Assembly: GCA_964426135.1 (NCBI GenBank)
Contig: CAYRPN010000043.1
Span: forward strand, 1 to 43,568
Reading direction: 5' to 3'
DNA from: CAYRPN01 sp964426135
Lineage (GTDB): Bacteria; Planctomycetota; Phycisphaerae; Phycisphaerales; Phycisphaeraceae
Length of the DNA: 43,568 bases
Positions within the stretch are counted from its first letter, which is position 1, and each line of letters starts with the position of its first letter. The translations under genes were made by a program, and so were the position numbers. Below, in pieces: positions 15,115-22,837 of the stretch. The notes beneath the pieces are model-generated. The model ran no database searches and was not told the DNA's origin. It saw nothing but the letters and a program-made list of their open reading frames with translations.

Positions 15115-18100
15115 ATGCCCGACAACCCCAACCCCCATCGCCGCCCGCACCCTTATCGCGCCGGACACGAACACACCCCGCCACCTTCGCCTGCCCGGAC
15201 CGAGGCGCCGCCCGCCGCCGCCGCCTACGCCGAACTGCACGTCACCAGCAACTACACCTTCCTCACCGGTGCCAGCCATCCGGACGAGTTGGTCCGGCAG
15301 GCCGCCGCCCTGGGCCACCGCGCCATCGCCATCACCGACTGCAATACGCTGGCGGGGATCGTCCGCGCTCATGTCGCGGCGAAGGAAGCGGGAATCCCGC
15401 TGGTGGTGGGATGTCGGGTGGAGGCGGGAGTGGGAGCAAGAGACGAAGAGGGAAAGAGATGGAGAGAGCAAGAGACGAAGAGACAGAGAGACGGAGAGAT
15501 TGAGAGGCAGAACGACGATCCGATCGCGGCACCATCTCCTCGTCTCTCCGTCTCTTCATCTCTTCCCATCTCTTCGCCTCTTCCCGTCTCTTCGCCTCTT
15601 CCCACCTCTTCGTCTCTTCCCATCTCTCCGTCTCTTCCCGTCTCTTCGTCTCTTCCCGTCTCTCCGCCTCTTCCCATCTCTTCGTCTCTTCCCATCTCTT
15701 CGTCTCTTCCCATCTCTCCGTCTCTTCCCGTCTCTTCGTCTCTTCCCGTCTCTTCGTCTCTTCCCGTCTCTTCGTCTCTTCCCGTCTCTTCGTCTCTTTC
15801 GATTCTTCTCTACCCCACCGATCGCGCGTCTTACGGCCGACTCTGCCGACTGCTCACCCTCGGCAAACGCCGCGCTCCCAAGGGACAGTGCTTTCTCACA
15901 CTCCACGACGTGATCGATCACAGCGAGGGCCAGCTTGCGATTGTCGTGCCGCCGGTGATTCTGGATGAGCACTTTGTCGAAGTGCTGCTGGGTCTTAAGC
16001 GTGTGCTGGATGAGCAGGACTCGACTGCGGCCGCGCGTCGCAAAGCGACGCGGCTAAACGAAGGCTCCCCCAAATCCGAAATCCCACATTCGAAATCCGA
16101 CATCCGCAATCCTCCTCGTCTCTCCCTTGCCGCGGCGTTTTCCTTCGGCGAGGACGATCACCTCCGCCTCGCGCAGCTGGCCGCGCTTTCGGATCACACC
16201 GGAATCCCGCTGGTGGCGACCAATGATGTGCTCTATCACGTGCCGCAGCGCCGTGCATTGCAGGACGTGGTCACCTGCATCCGCCTCGGCTGCACGCTCG
16301 ACGAAGCGGGCGACGCACTCAACCACAACGCCGAGAGGCACCTCAAATCGCCGGAGGAAATGGCCAGGCTTTTCGCGGAGTATCCGCAGGCGATCGCGCG
16401 AACGGTGGAGATCGCGGAGTGGGCGGGAGGACGACGAGAAGCAAAGGGACAGAGGGACGAAGGGACGAAGGGACGAAGAGGACAAGACACCGACTCCGAA
16501 GCCCTCAGTCCCTCAATCCCTCAGTCCCTCAGTCCTTTTCCGCGCAGCCCCGGCTTCTCTCTCGACGAACTTCGCTACGAGTACCCCGAAGAAGTCTGCC
16601 CGCCCGGAAAATCCGCGATGCGACACCTGAAGGATTTGACGTGGTCCGGCGCCATCGAGCGCTACTGCGAGTCAACGCCCAGGAACAGGAATCCCTGGGC
16701 TTTTCACGATTCCATCAAAGAGCAGTCCAACGATTCACAGTTCCTCGAATCCCGCGCCAGGCATTGCGTGCCCGCGAAGATTGTGGCCCAGATCGAGCAC
16801 GAGTTCACGCTGATTGAGGAACTCAACTACGCGAAATATTTTCTGACCGTCCACGACCTGATCGTCTTCGCCCGCAGCCGCGGCATTCTTTGCCAGGGCC
16901 GCGGAGCAGCCGCCAACTCGGCTGTATGTTTCTGCCTGGGCATCACCGCGGTCGATCCGGAGCGCATCGATTTGTTGTTTGAACGCTTTGTAAGCAGGGA
17001 GCGCAACGAGCCGCCGGATATTGATATCGACTTCGAGCACGAGCGGCGAGAAGAGGTGATTCAATATATTTACGCTAAATACGGTCGCGACCGTGCCGCG
17101 CTGACCGCGGAGGTGATCAGTTACCGCGGGCGGTCAGCCGTGCGCGAAGTCGGCAAGGCGCTGGGCCTGAGCCTCGACTGCGTCGATCGGCTGGCGAAGA
17201 ACATGGACTGGTGGGAGCACGGCCAGGTGCATCCGAACCGCATCGCGGAACTGGGGTTGAACCCGAACGATCCCACCATCCGCCATTTCGTGCATTTGGC
17301 CCTTGAAATCCAGGGTTTCCCGCGCCACCTCTCCCAGCACGTGGGCGGGTTCGTCATCACCGCCGGCCCGCTGTGCGAATGTGTCCCGATCGAGAACGCC
17401 GCGATGGAAGACCGCACGATCATTGAATGGGACAAGGATGATATTGACGCGATGGGAATGTTGAAGGTGGATTGTCTGGGGTTGGGGATGCTGACGTGTA
17501 TCAGTAAATGCTTTAGAATGATTGCTGCCGCGAAGGGACTGAGGGACGAAGGGACGAAGGGACGAAGGGTGTCTTCGCCCTTCAATCCATTGGCCCCCAC
17601 ATTCCAGGAGCCTGTCGATGGACAAGAACACGATTCGTTCATTTCGCGACTTGATTGCATGGCAACGAGCGATGGATCTGGCCAGACAAACATATCGAGC
17701 GACAGATCAGATGCCAAAGCAGGAGCAATTCGGCCTGACGATGCAGATGCGTCGCGCATCGATATCAGTCCCGTCAAATATCGCAGAAGGATACTGTCGT
17801 CAGGGACGATCAGATTACATCCGATTCCTCAAGATTGCGAGGGGTTCCCTGGCGGAATTAGCGACCCAGTACGAACTAGCGACCACTATGTCACTAATGC
17901 CACTGGCTCCCACGATGGAGTCCCTTCTTGCAGAGACCGAACGCATTCTCCAAGCACTGATCAACAGTTTGGAGACCCCAAATTAGATGCAACGAGACTC
18001 AGCCCCTCAGTCCCTCAGTCCCTCAGTCCCTCAGTCCCTCAGTCCCTTTACGATATTCCCCCCGAAGACCCCCGCGTCTACGACGCCATCTGCGCCGCGG

Positions 18101-19713
18101 ACACCATCGGCGTATTCCAGATCGAATCACGCGCCCAGATGAGTATGTTGCCGCGACTGCGGCCGCGCTGTTACTACGACCTGGTGATTGAAGTGGCGAT
18201 CGTCCGGCCCGGGCCGATCCAGGGCGACATGGTGCATCCGTATCTGCGCCGGCGCAACGGCGAGGAACCGGTGAGTTATCCGAAGGACGAAGTGCGGCAG
18301 GTACTGGGCAAGACGCTGGGCGTTCCGCTGTTTCAGGAGCAGGCGATGGCGCTGGCGATCGTGGCGGCAGGATTCACGCCCGGCGAGGCGGACCAGCTGC
18401 GCCGCGCCATCGCTGCGTGGAAGAGCAAGCAGAAGATTCTTTTCACGTTCGGTCAGAAGCTCATCGACGGCATGGTTCGCAACGGCTACGAGCGCGACTT
18501 CGCCGAGCGATGCTTCAACCAGATCAAAGGCTTCAGCGAATACGGATTCCCCGAATCGCACGCGGCGAGCTTCGCGCTGCTCGTCTATATCAGCGCCTGG
18601 CTGAAGGTGCACCATCCCGCGGCGTTTGCCGGCGCGTTGATCAACAGCCAGCCGATGGGTTTCTACGCACCCGCCCAGATCGTGCGCGACGCCCAGCAGC
18701 ACGGCGTCGAGGTGCGGGCCGTCGATGTCAATCACAGCGCGTGGGATTGTTTATTGGAGGAAAGGGACGAAGGCATAAAGGCACGAAGGGACGAAGGGGA
18801 AGAGAAGAACGACGATATGTTGTTTAGCAGCGACTCGAAGAGCCGCACGATCGCCGACCCGCAGTTGAGATTCGACTCAGAGCAACATACAGACGAACCA
18901 ACAATGAGGCAGAGCGTGCAAGGCGACTCCGCCCCCCTTCGTCCCTTCGTCCCTTCGTCCCTTCGTCCCTTCGCTCCATCCCCCGCTCTGCGCCTCGGCA
19001 TGCGCCTGATCAAAGGCCTGAACCAGGAGGAGGCCCAGCGCATCGCCGCCGCCGTGGCCGCACACGGGCCGTTCGCGACGGTGCTCGACCTGTGGCGGGT
19101 CAGCGGCGTTCAGGTGGCCACGCTGCGCCGCCTCGCGTCGGCTGACGCGTTTCAGTCGATGGGTCTGGATCGCCAGCACGCGCTGTGGATGGTGCGGGAA
19201 CTGCGCGATGAGAAGTTGCCGTTGTTTGAGGCGGAGAAGGCGGCAAAGCCCAGGCATGGCCATGCCTGGGCTTTGCCGTCCATCCCCGCTCCGCGAAAAG
19301 TCGTACAGGACTACAACGTCGTGGGCCTGTCGCTGAAGGCACATCCGCTTTCTTTCATCCGCGCCAGGCTGCGCGAGCACGGCGTCACCGCCAACGCGGA
19401 ATTGCAGGATGGAACGCGCTGGCCCGACGGCGCGCCCGTCACCGTGGCCGGCCTCGTGCTCGTCCGGCAGCGTCCCGGCACTGCCAGCGGCGTCGTGTTT
19501 GTCACGCTCGAAGATGAGACGGGCATCGCCAATCTCATCATTCGTCCGCGCGTCTTCGAGATGGACCGCAAAGCCGCCAAGCACGCCACCGTCGCGCTGG
19601 CCCGCGGTCGGGTGGAGCGGCAGGGGCAGGTCGTGCACGTGATGGTGCATCAGGTGGAGGACATCACCGACCTGATGCGCGAACTGCTCGTGCCTTCGCG
19701 GGATTTTCACTGA
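15115..19713 (+). CDS. dnaE2: error-prone DNA polymerase III alpha-like subunit (DnaE2/ImuC) with multiple in-frame insertions
   Basis: A 1,532-residue product, against about 1,050 for the family. The ATG at 15115 follows GGGAG. An N-terminal PHP domain (YAELHVTSNYTFLTGASHPD) is followed by the polymerase core with PPDIDIDFEHERR and the third catalytic aspartate region GMLKVDCLGLGMLT. Further family signatures are RAQMSMLPRLRPRCYYDLVI, IVRPGPIQGDMVHPYLRRR and QVLGKTLGVPLFQEQAM, with a C-terminal OB-fold near residues 1440-1510. DnaE2 performs SOS-associated translesion synthesis, normally with ImuA/ImuB, which are not seen here. The excess length comes from repeat-derived insertions at about residues 105-232, 304-334, 439-479, 806-979, 1215-1290 and 1377-1386, all in frame and all between conserved blocks. 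Activity is plausible because every core motif remains, but this is unproven. Confidence 0.93.
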   Translation: MPDNPNPHRRPHPYRAGHEHTPPPSPARTEAPPAAAAYAELHVTSNYTFLTGASHPDELVRQAAALGHRAIAITDCNTLAGIVRAHVAAKEAGIPLVVGCRVEAGVGARDEEGKRWREQETKRQRDGEIERQNDDPIAAPSPRLSVSSSLPISSPLPVSSPLPTSSSLPISPSLPVSSSLPVSPPLPISSSLPISSSLPISPSLPVSSSLPVSSSLPVSSSLPVSSSLSILLYPTDRASYGRLCRLLTLGKRRAPKGQCFLTLHDVIDHSEGQLAIVVPPVILDEHFVEVLLGLKRVLDEQDSTAAARRKATRLNEGSPKSEIPHSKSDIRNPPRLSLAAAFSFGEDDHLRLAQLAALSDHTGIPLVATNDVLYHVPQRRALQDVVTCIRLGCTLDEAGDALNHNAERHLKSPEEMARLFAEYPQAIARTVEIAEWAGGRREAKGQRDEGTKGRRGQDTDSEALSPSIPQSLSPFPRSPGFSLDELRYEYPEEVCPPGKSAMRHLKDLTWSGAIERYCESTPRNRNPWAFHDSIKEQSNDSQFLESRARHCVPAKIVAQIEHEFTLIEELNYAKYFLTVHDLIVFARSRGILCQGRGAAANSAVCFCLGITAVDPERIDLLFERFVSRERNEPPDIDIDFEHERREEVIQYIYAKYGRDRAALTAEVISYRGRSAVREVGKALGLSLDCVDRLAKNMDWWEHGQVHPNRIAELGLNPNDPTIRHFVHLALEIQGFPRHLSQHVGGFVITAGPLCECVPIENAAMEDRTIIEWDKDDIDAMGMLKVDCLGLGMLTCISKCFRMIAAAKGLRDEGTKGRRVSSPFNPLAPTFQEPVDGQEHDSFISRLDCMATSDGSGQTNISSDRSDAKAGAIRPDDADASRIDISPVKYRRRILSSGTIRLHPIPQDCEGFPGGISDPVRTSDHYVTNATGSHDGVPSCRDRTHSPSTDQQFGDPKLDATRLSPSVPQSLSPSVPQSLYDIPPEDPRVYDAICAADTIGVFQIESRAQMSMLPRLRPRCYYDLVIEVAIVRPGPIQGDMVHPYLRRRNGEEPVSYPKDEVRQVLGKTLGVPLFQEQAMALAIVAAGFTPGEADQLRRAIAAWKSKQKILFTFGQKLIDGMVRNGYERDFAERCFNQIKGFSEYGFPESHAASFALLVYISAWLKVHHPAAFAGALINSQPMGFYAPAQIVRDAQQHGVEVRAVDVNHSAWDCLLEERDEGIKARRDEGEEKNDDMLFSSDSKSRTIADPQLRFDSEQHTDEPTMRQSVQGDSAPLRPFVPSSLRPFAPSPALRLGMRLIKGLNQEEAQRIAAAVAAHGPFATVLDLWRVSGVQVATLRRLASADAFQSMGLDRQHALWMVRELRDEKLPLFEAEKAAKPRHGHAWALPSIPAPRKVVQDYNVVGLSLKAHPLSFIRARLREHGVTANAELQDGTRWPDGAPVTVAGLVLVRQRPGTASGVVFVTLEDETGIANLIIRPRVFEMDRKAAKHATVALARGRVERQGQVVHVMVHQVEDITDLMRELLVPSRDFH
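15421..15805. repeat. word-repeat insertion 1 in dnaE2 (PHP domain)
   Basis: The left arm is GAGACGAAGAG/AGAGACGGAGAG-like words (to about 15515). The right arm is a long array of CGTCTCTT and CCCATCTCTT words with an 18-bp higher period (15538-15800), read as a (SLPVSS)n peptide. The arms are complementary overall. The insertion interrupts the family segment between the VVGCRVEAG and ILLYPTDRASYGRL blocks. Confidence 0.85.
16033..16113. repeat. repeat insertion 2 in dnaE2
   Basis: A TTTAGC-type hairpin in reverse orientation (GCGTCGC/GCGACGC then GGCTAAAC, 16033-16059) is followed by CCGAAATCCCACATTCGAAA-like words. It is read in frame as AARRKATRLNEGSPKSEIPH and has no counterpart in the family. 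Confidence 0.75.
16439..16545. repeat. word-repeat insertion 3 in dnaE2 (miniature, no cargo)
   Basis: Left arm AGGGACAGAGGGACGAAGGG plus further GGGACGAA octamers. Right arm CCCTCAGTCCCTCAATCCCT and further CTCAGTCC octamers. Only about 25 bp lie between. The octamers and reading phase (QRDEGTKGRR ... LSPSIPQSLSPF) are the same as in the four-helix-bundle insertion at 17535, so the two are members of one family. Confidence 0.85.
17535..18046 (+). mobile_element. word-repeat insertion 4 in dnaE2 carrying a four-helix-bundle gene
   Basis: A 512-bp insertion. The left end at 17535-17569 is GGGACTGAGGGACGAAGGGA with further GGGACGAA octamers. The right end at 17998-18046 is a run of CTCAGTCC octamers whose complement begins GGGACTGAGGGACTGAGGGA, so the ends form imperfect terminal inverted repeats. 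The interior holds the complete gene at 17618-17986. The host frame stays open across the whole element, giving about 170 extra residues directly after the catalytic GMLKVDCLGLGML block and before IPPEDPRVYDAIC. Mobility is inferred. Confidence 0.8.
17618..17986 (+). CDS. four-helix bundle protein (S23/IVP family), nested out of frame in dnaE2
   Basis: A 122-residue protein in the +1 frame relative to dnaE2, with its own AGGAG eight bases before the ATG at 17618. It has the full signature of the S23-ribosomal-protein/IVP family: FRDLIAWQRAMDLARQTY, then QFGLTMQMRRASISVPSNIA, EGYCRQGRSDYIRFLKIARG, SLAELATQYELA, and a last helix ILQALINSLE. Relatives are encoded in intervening sequences of 23S rRNA and include the Avd accessory protein of diversity-generating retroelements; they form basic helical bundles that bind nucleic acid. 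The intact frame and retained ribosome-binding site suggest it is, or recently was, expressed. Its role here is unknown; a role in the spread of the surrounding repeats is an inference. Confidence 0.9.
   Translation: MDKNTIRSFRDLIAWQRAMDLARQTYRATDQMPKQEQFGLTMQMRRASISVPSNIAEGYCRQGRSDYIRFLKIARGSLAELATQYELATTMSLMPLAPTMESLLAETERILQALINSLETPN
18757..18985. repeat. word-repeat insertion 5 in dnaE2 with about 130-bp spacer
   Basis: Left arm GGGACGAAGGCATAAAGGCA and GAAGGGACGAAGGGG words (about 18764-18803). Right arm CCTTCGTCCCTTCGTCCCTT array (about 18938-18978). The spacer encodes in frame a hydrophilic unrecognised peptide containing LFSSDSKSRTIADPQLRF, with no gene of its own. It interrupts the region before LRLGMRLIKGLNQEEAQRI, a conserved helix-hairpin-helix lead-in. 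Confidence 0.8.
19243..19272. repeat. perfect 30-bp palindrome in dnaE2
   Basis: The half-site AAAGCCCAGGCATGG is followed immediately by its exact complement. It is read in frame as AKPRHGHAWALP in a non-conserved linker before the VVQDYNVVGLSLKAHP block. A related CCCAGGAACAGGAATCCCTG hairpin sits at about 16678-16698 in the same gene. Confidence 0.8.
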
Positions 19714-19747
19714 AGAAAATAGGCGCGGAATGAACGTGCCGCCCGAC

Positions 19748-19824
19748 AAGAGCCGCGCACGAAGTAAGCGGGGTATTGTTGGATGAGCGAGCACCGGCAT
19801 CCGCTTACTTCGTGCGCGGCTCTT
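19748..19824. repeat. element with perfect 24-bp inverted repeats after dnaE2
   Basis: Left arm at 19748-19771 (AAGAGCCGCGCACGAAGTAA...) and exact complement at 19801-19824, with a 29-bp loop. It lies 34 bp after the dnaE2 stop, so it may also end transcription, although there is no T-tract. It belongs to the same family as 14751-14892. Confidence 0.85.
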
Positions 19825-19856
19825 GCGAAGCGGCGCGCATCACGAATGATCGGCCG

Positions 19857-19880
19857 ACCCCGGGCGGAGCCCGGGGCTAA
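19857..19880. repeat. TTTAGC-family hairpin (reverse orientation)
   Basis: CCCCGGGCGGAGCCCGGGG followed by CTAA. It is located just before the propeller gene. Confidence 0.6.
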
Positions 19881-19907
19881 TGGCCGCTGATCGCCTACGA
19901 TGTCGCC

Positions 19908-21671
19908 ATGATTCCAAGCAACGCGTCCGATTCAATTCCACGCGAGTCAACCACGCCGGAGCCGTCGCGACTCTCGCGCTGGCGGCGCATCGCGTCGAGC
20001 TGGTGGGTGCCGGCGGTCATCGTGCTGCTGGCGAGTGTGCCGCTGCTGGCGATGTGGCTGCCGGAGGAAGTCGATGAGAAACAGGCGCGCAACCTGCGCA
20101 CGCTGGGCATCAGCCTCGGCGCTGCGATCGCACTGCTGCTTTGGTTCGTCGCGCTGGCGCCTGTTTCGTGGCGCGTCCGGCTCGGCGGGCTGGTCGTGAC
20201 ACTGCTGGCGGCACTCGGTTTCGCGCTGCTCTATGAGATCGAAAGCCCCAGCGGCGACTTCGCGCTGATCATCCGCAGGCGCGGCACGACTCGCCCCGAC
20301 ACGCAGATCGGCAAGCTGGAGATTCCCGCCACAATCGAAGCCGCGCCGCTCGATGCGCCCAACCGCAAAAGCGGCCTTCAGGATTTTCCGCAGTTTCTAG
20401 GTGCGAATCGCGATGGTCGTATCACGCTGCGCGGCGAGCAAGGCGCGCCGATGAAACTGCTGCGCGACTGGTCGCAGCGCAAGCCCACGGTGTTGTGGCG
20501 ACGCCCGCTCGGCGCGGCGTGGAGCGGGTTCGCGGTTTACGCCGGCGCCGCCGGCCACCCGGCGCTGGCCATCACGCAAGAGCAGCGCGATCGAGAGGAA
20601 CTTGTCGTCGCCTACGACATCGCCACCGGGCAGCCGCTCTGGCAACACATCGACAAGACGAGGTACGACACGACGATTGCGGGTGTCGGCCCGCGCGCGA
20701 CGCCGACGATCGCGATCATGGGTCCTTCGAATGGAATTGACGACAGCATCGAACCTCGCGTCTACGTTCTCGGCGCCACCGGCATTCTCAACTGCCTCGA
20801 CTATCGCAGGGGCATGCGGCAGTGGTCCGTCGACCTCCGCGCCGATACCGGCGCGGGTGAAGCGCAATGGGGTTTCGCGGGATCGCCGCTGATCGCAGGC
20901 AACCTGGTCATCGTGCAGAGCGGCGCGGACAACGGCGCGTCACTCATCGCTTACGACCGCATCACCGGCAAGCGAACCTGGGGCACCGGCAGCGAAGGGC
21001 TCAGCTACGCTTCGCCGATGATCGCCACGATTGCCGGCGTTCAGCAGATCGTCATGCTCAACCACACGTCCTGCACCGGCCACGACATCGCCAGCGGCGC
21101 GGAGCTTTGGCGATATCCCTGGCGCGGCGCGACACCGAAGGCCGCGCAGCCTGTGCCCATCGGCGAGGATCGCATCGTGATTTCCGCGGGCTACGGCATC
21201 GGCGCGGACGCGTTCAAGGTCGTGCGCGCCGCGCCTGAGGGAAACGGCGAACGAGGCGGCGACCGTGCCGATTCCGCCGCCGACCGTCCATCGCCCGCGG
21301 CCTGGCGCGTCGAGCCGCTCTGGAAATCCATGCACCTCAAGGCCAAGTTCGCCAACTTCGTCCTCCGCGACGGCCACCTCTTCGGCCTCAACGACGGCAC
21401 GCTCGCCTGTATCGAGGTCACCACCGGCAGACGCACCTGGCGCGGTGAAGACTATGGCCACGGGCAACTGCTGCTCATCGACGACCTGCTCCTCATCCTT
21501 GCTGAGTCCGGCGACGTCGTGCTCGTCGAAGCGAATGCGGCGGACTTCCGCGAGCTCAGCCGGTTCAAAGTCTTCGACGACAAGACCTGGAACAGCCCGG
21601 CGCTGGCGGGCCGCTATCTCCTGATCCGCAACGACCGCGAAGCGGCGTGCCTGGAGCTGCCGCTGGAGTGA
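19908..21671 (+). CDS. membrane-anchored PQQ-like beta-propeller protein
   Basis: A 587-residue protein from the ATG at 19908. Three membrane helices lie in the first 110 residues (for example WWVPAVIVLLASVPLLAMWL and LGGLVVTLLAALGFALLYEI), then a periplasmic domain with repeated propeller blades. Typical blade motifs are ELVVAYDIATGQPLWQHI, LNCLDYRRGMRQWSVDL, LIAYDRITGKRTWGTGS and LACIEVTTGRRTWRGEDYG, each with the A/V-x-D-x-x-TG-x-x-x-W core. Members of this fold act as scaffolds or quinoprotein dehydrogenases; without visible PQQ ligands I call it PQQ-like only. Gene neighbours give no functional clue. It is convergent with nfo. Confidence 0.85.
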   Translation: MIPSNASDSIPRESTTPEPSRLSRWRRIASSWWVPAVIVLLASVPLLAMWLPEEVDEKQARNLRTLGISLGAAIALLLWFVALAPVSWRVRLGGLVVTLLAALGFALLYEIESPSGDFALIIRRRGTTRPDTQIGKLEIPATIEAAPLDAPNRKSGLQDFPQFLGANRDGRITLRGEQGAPMKLLRDWSQRKPTVLWRRPLGAAWSGFAVYAGAAGHPALAITQEQRDREELVVAYDIATGQPLWQHIDKTRYDTTIAGVGPRATPTIAIMGPSNGIDDSIEPRVYVLGATGILNCLDYRRGMRQWSVDLRADTGAGEAQWGFAGSPLIAGNLVIVQSGADNGASLIAYDRITGKRTWGTGSEGLSYASPMIATIAGVQQIVMLNHTSCTGHDIASGAELWRYPWRGATPKAAQPVPIGEDRIVISAGYGIGADAFKVVRAAPEGNGERGGDRADSAADRPSPAAWRVEPLWKSMHLKAKFANFVLRDGHLFGLNDGTLACIEVTTGRRTWRGEDYGHGQLLLIDDLLLILAESGDVVLVEANAADFRELSRFKVFDDKTWNSPALAGRYLLIRNDREAACLELPLE

Positions 21672-21692
21672 TGGCGGCAGGTGCGCTCCGGC

Positions 21693-21781
21693 GTAGGGTG
21701 CGTCAAGGCTCGGCGCGGACGCACCACGTTGCGACTTCAGTTGACCGTGGTGCGTCCGCGCCAAGCCTTGACGCACCCTAC
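21693..21781. repeat. GTAGGGTG inverted-repeat element, copy 2
   Basis: An 89-bp element between the convergent propeller gene and nfo. It begins GTAGGGTGCGTCAAGGCTCG and ends GCCTTGACGCACCCTAC. Its stem may serve as a bidirectional transcription stop (inference). Confidence 0.8.
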
Positions 21782-21795
21782 ACGATCGCTCTGTC

Positions 21796-22680
21796 TCACT
21801 TTCCCTTGCTACGCGAAGCCTTGCCCTTCGTCCCCATCAACCCACGAAGCACCTCGAGATTGATCGCATCCCAGGGCCGGCCGTCCGAGGCGTCTTCTTT
21901 AGGAGTTTCCAGAATCTTGGGCACCTCCCGCAGTCGGGGATGATTCACGATGACGCGAAACGCCTCGAGGGAAACGTGGCCCTTGCCGATGTGTTCGTGG
22001 CGGTCGACCCGGCTGCCGCGCGGCGTCTTGGAGTCGTTCATGTGGACGCACTGGACGCGATCCATGCCGACGATGTCGCCGCACTGCCCAAGCGTCGCCT
22101 CGCAGCCGGCGGCACTGGTCAGGTCGTAGCCCGCCTCGAGCATGTGGGCGGTGTCGAGACAGACGCCCAGCCGCCGCGGCTCTTTCACCAGGTCGATGAT
22201 CGTCCGCAGATGCTCGAACGCGGCGCCGAGGTTCGTGCCCTGTCCGGCGGTGATTTCCAGAAGCGTCATCGTCTTATAGCCGGGCAATTCCGCGTGGACC
22301 TGATCGAGCGAAGCCGCGACCTGGCGCAGGCCCGCGTCCTCACCAGCGCCAAGATGGGCGCCCGGATGCGTGACGAGAAAAGGAATCGCCAGCGTTTCGC
22401 AGCGTTCGATCTCCTCGCGAAAAAGGTCGAGCGAACGCCGCCGGGCGTCGGCGCCGGGGTTGGCGAGGTTGATCAGGTAGCTGTCGTGGCTGACGACGCT
22501 CCGCAGCGAAGTCAGTTTTCGATGCTCGTTCCAGGCTTGAATGTCTTCGTCTTTCAGCGGCGAGACTTCCCACTGCCTCTGATTCTTGGTGAAGACCTGC
22601 ACGCATTCCATGTCGAGCTTGCGAGCTTCGATCAGCGCGTGGTGCATGCCGCCGGCGATGGAGAGATGGGAGCCGAACAA
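21796..22680 (-). CDS. nfo: deoxyribonuclease IV (AP endonuclease)
   Basis: A 294-residue enzyme that cleaves abasic sites in base-excision repair. The best start is a TTG at 22680 (reading LFGSHLSIAGGMHHALIEAR), with GGAG eight bases upstream. The longer frame to 22902 gives an implausible poly-Lys/Arg leader that overlaps a terminator. Zinc-binding signatures are QVFTKNQRQW, SHDSYLINLANP, FLVTHPGAHLG, LLEITAGQGTNLG, GVCLDTAHMLEAGYD and HMNDSKTPRGSRVDRHEHIG, which match the three Nfo family signatures. A short basic tail (KGKASRSKGK) ends the protein. It lies downstream of the minus-strand gene 22838-24097 but is separated from it by an intrinsic terminator. Confidence 0.95.
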   Translation of the reverse strand: MFGSHLSIAGGMHHALIEARKLDMECVQVFTKNQRQWEVSPLKDEDIQAWNEHRKLTSLRSVVSHDSYLINLANPGADARRRSLDLFREEIERCETLAIPFLVTHPGAHLGAGEDAGLRQVAASLDQVHAELPGYKTMTLLEITAGQGTNLGAAFEHLRTIIDLVKEPRRLGVCLDTAHMLEAGYDLTSAAGCEATLGQCGDIVGMDRVQCVHMNDSKTPRGSRVDRHEHIGKGHVSLEAFRVIVNHPRLREVPKILETPKEDASDGRPWDAINLEVLRGLMGTKGKASRSKGK

Positions 22681-22707
22681 GACGGGTGCTCCGTGATGGG
22701 ATTCTAG

Positions 22708-22738
22708 AAAAACAAGCACCGCGGAGGCGCGGTGCTTG
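22708..22738 (-). terminator. intrinsic terminator for the 22838-24097 gene
   Basis: On the minus strand, CAAGCACCGCG pairs perfectly with CGCGGTGCTTG across CCTC and is followed at once by TTTTTCT. It lies about 100 bases past the stop of the upstream gene and just before the nfo start. Confidence 0.85.
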
Positions 22739-22760
22739 TGGTTGTTGGCTATGCGCTGAC

Positions 22761-22787
22761 CGGGCGCGGCAAGCCGCGTCGCTAAAC
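22761..22787. repeat. TTTAGC-family hairpin
   Basis: GGGCGCGGCAAGCCGCGTCG followed by CTAAAC. Reverse orientation, between the terminator and the next gene. Confidence 0.6.
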
Positions 22788-22837
22788 GGGGCGATCGCAA
22801 GCGGGTGAACACGGCCCGCCGCACGACGATCCCGCGT

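Noticed and set aside
15538..15800. CRISPR-like periodic repeat array
   Set aside because: The words are 8-10 bp with no unique spacers of constant length, and the array is open reading frame within dnaE2. It is low-complexity tandem repeat.
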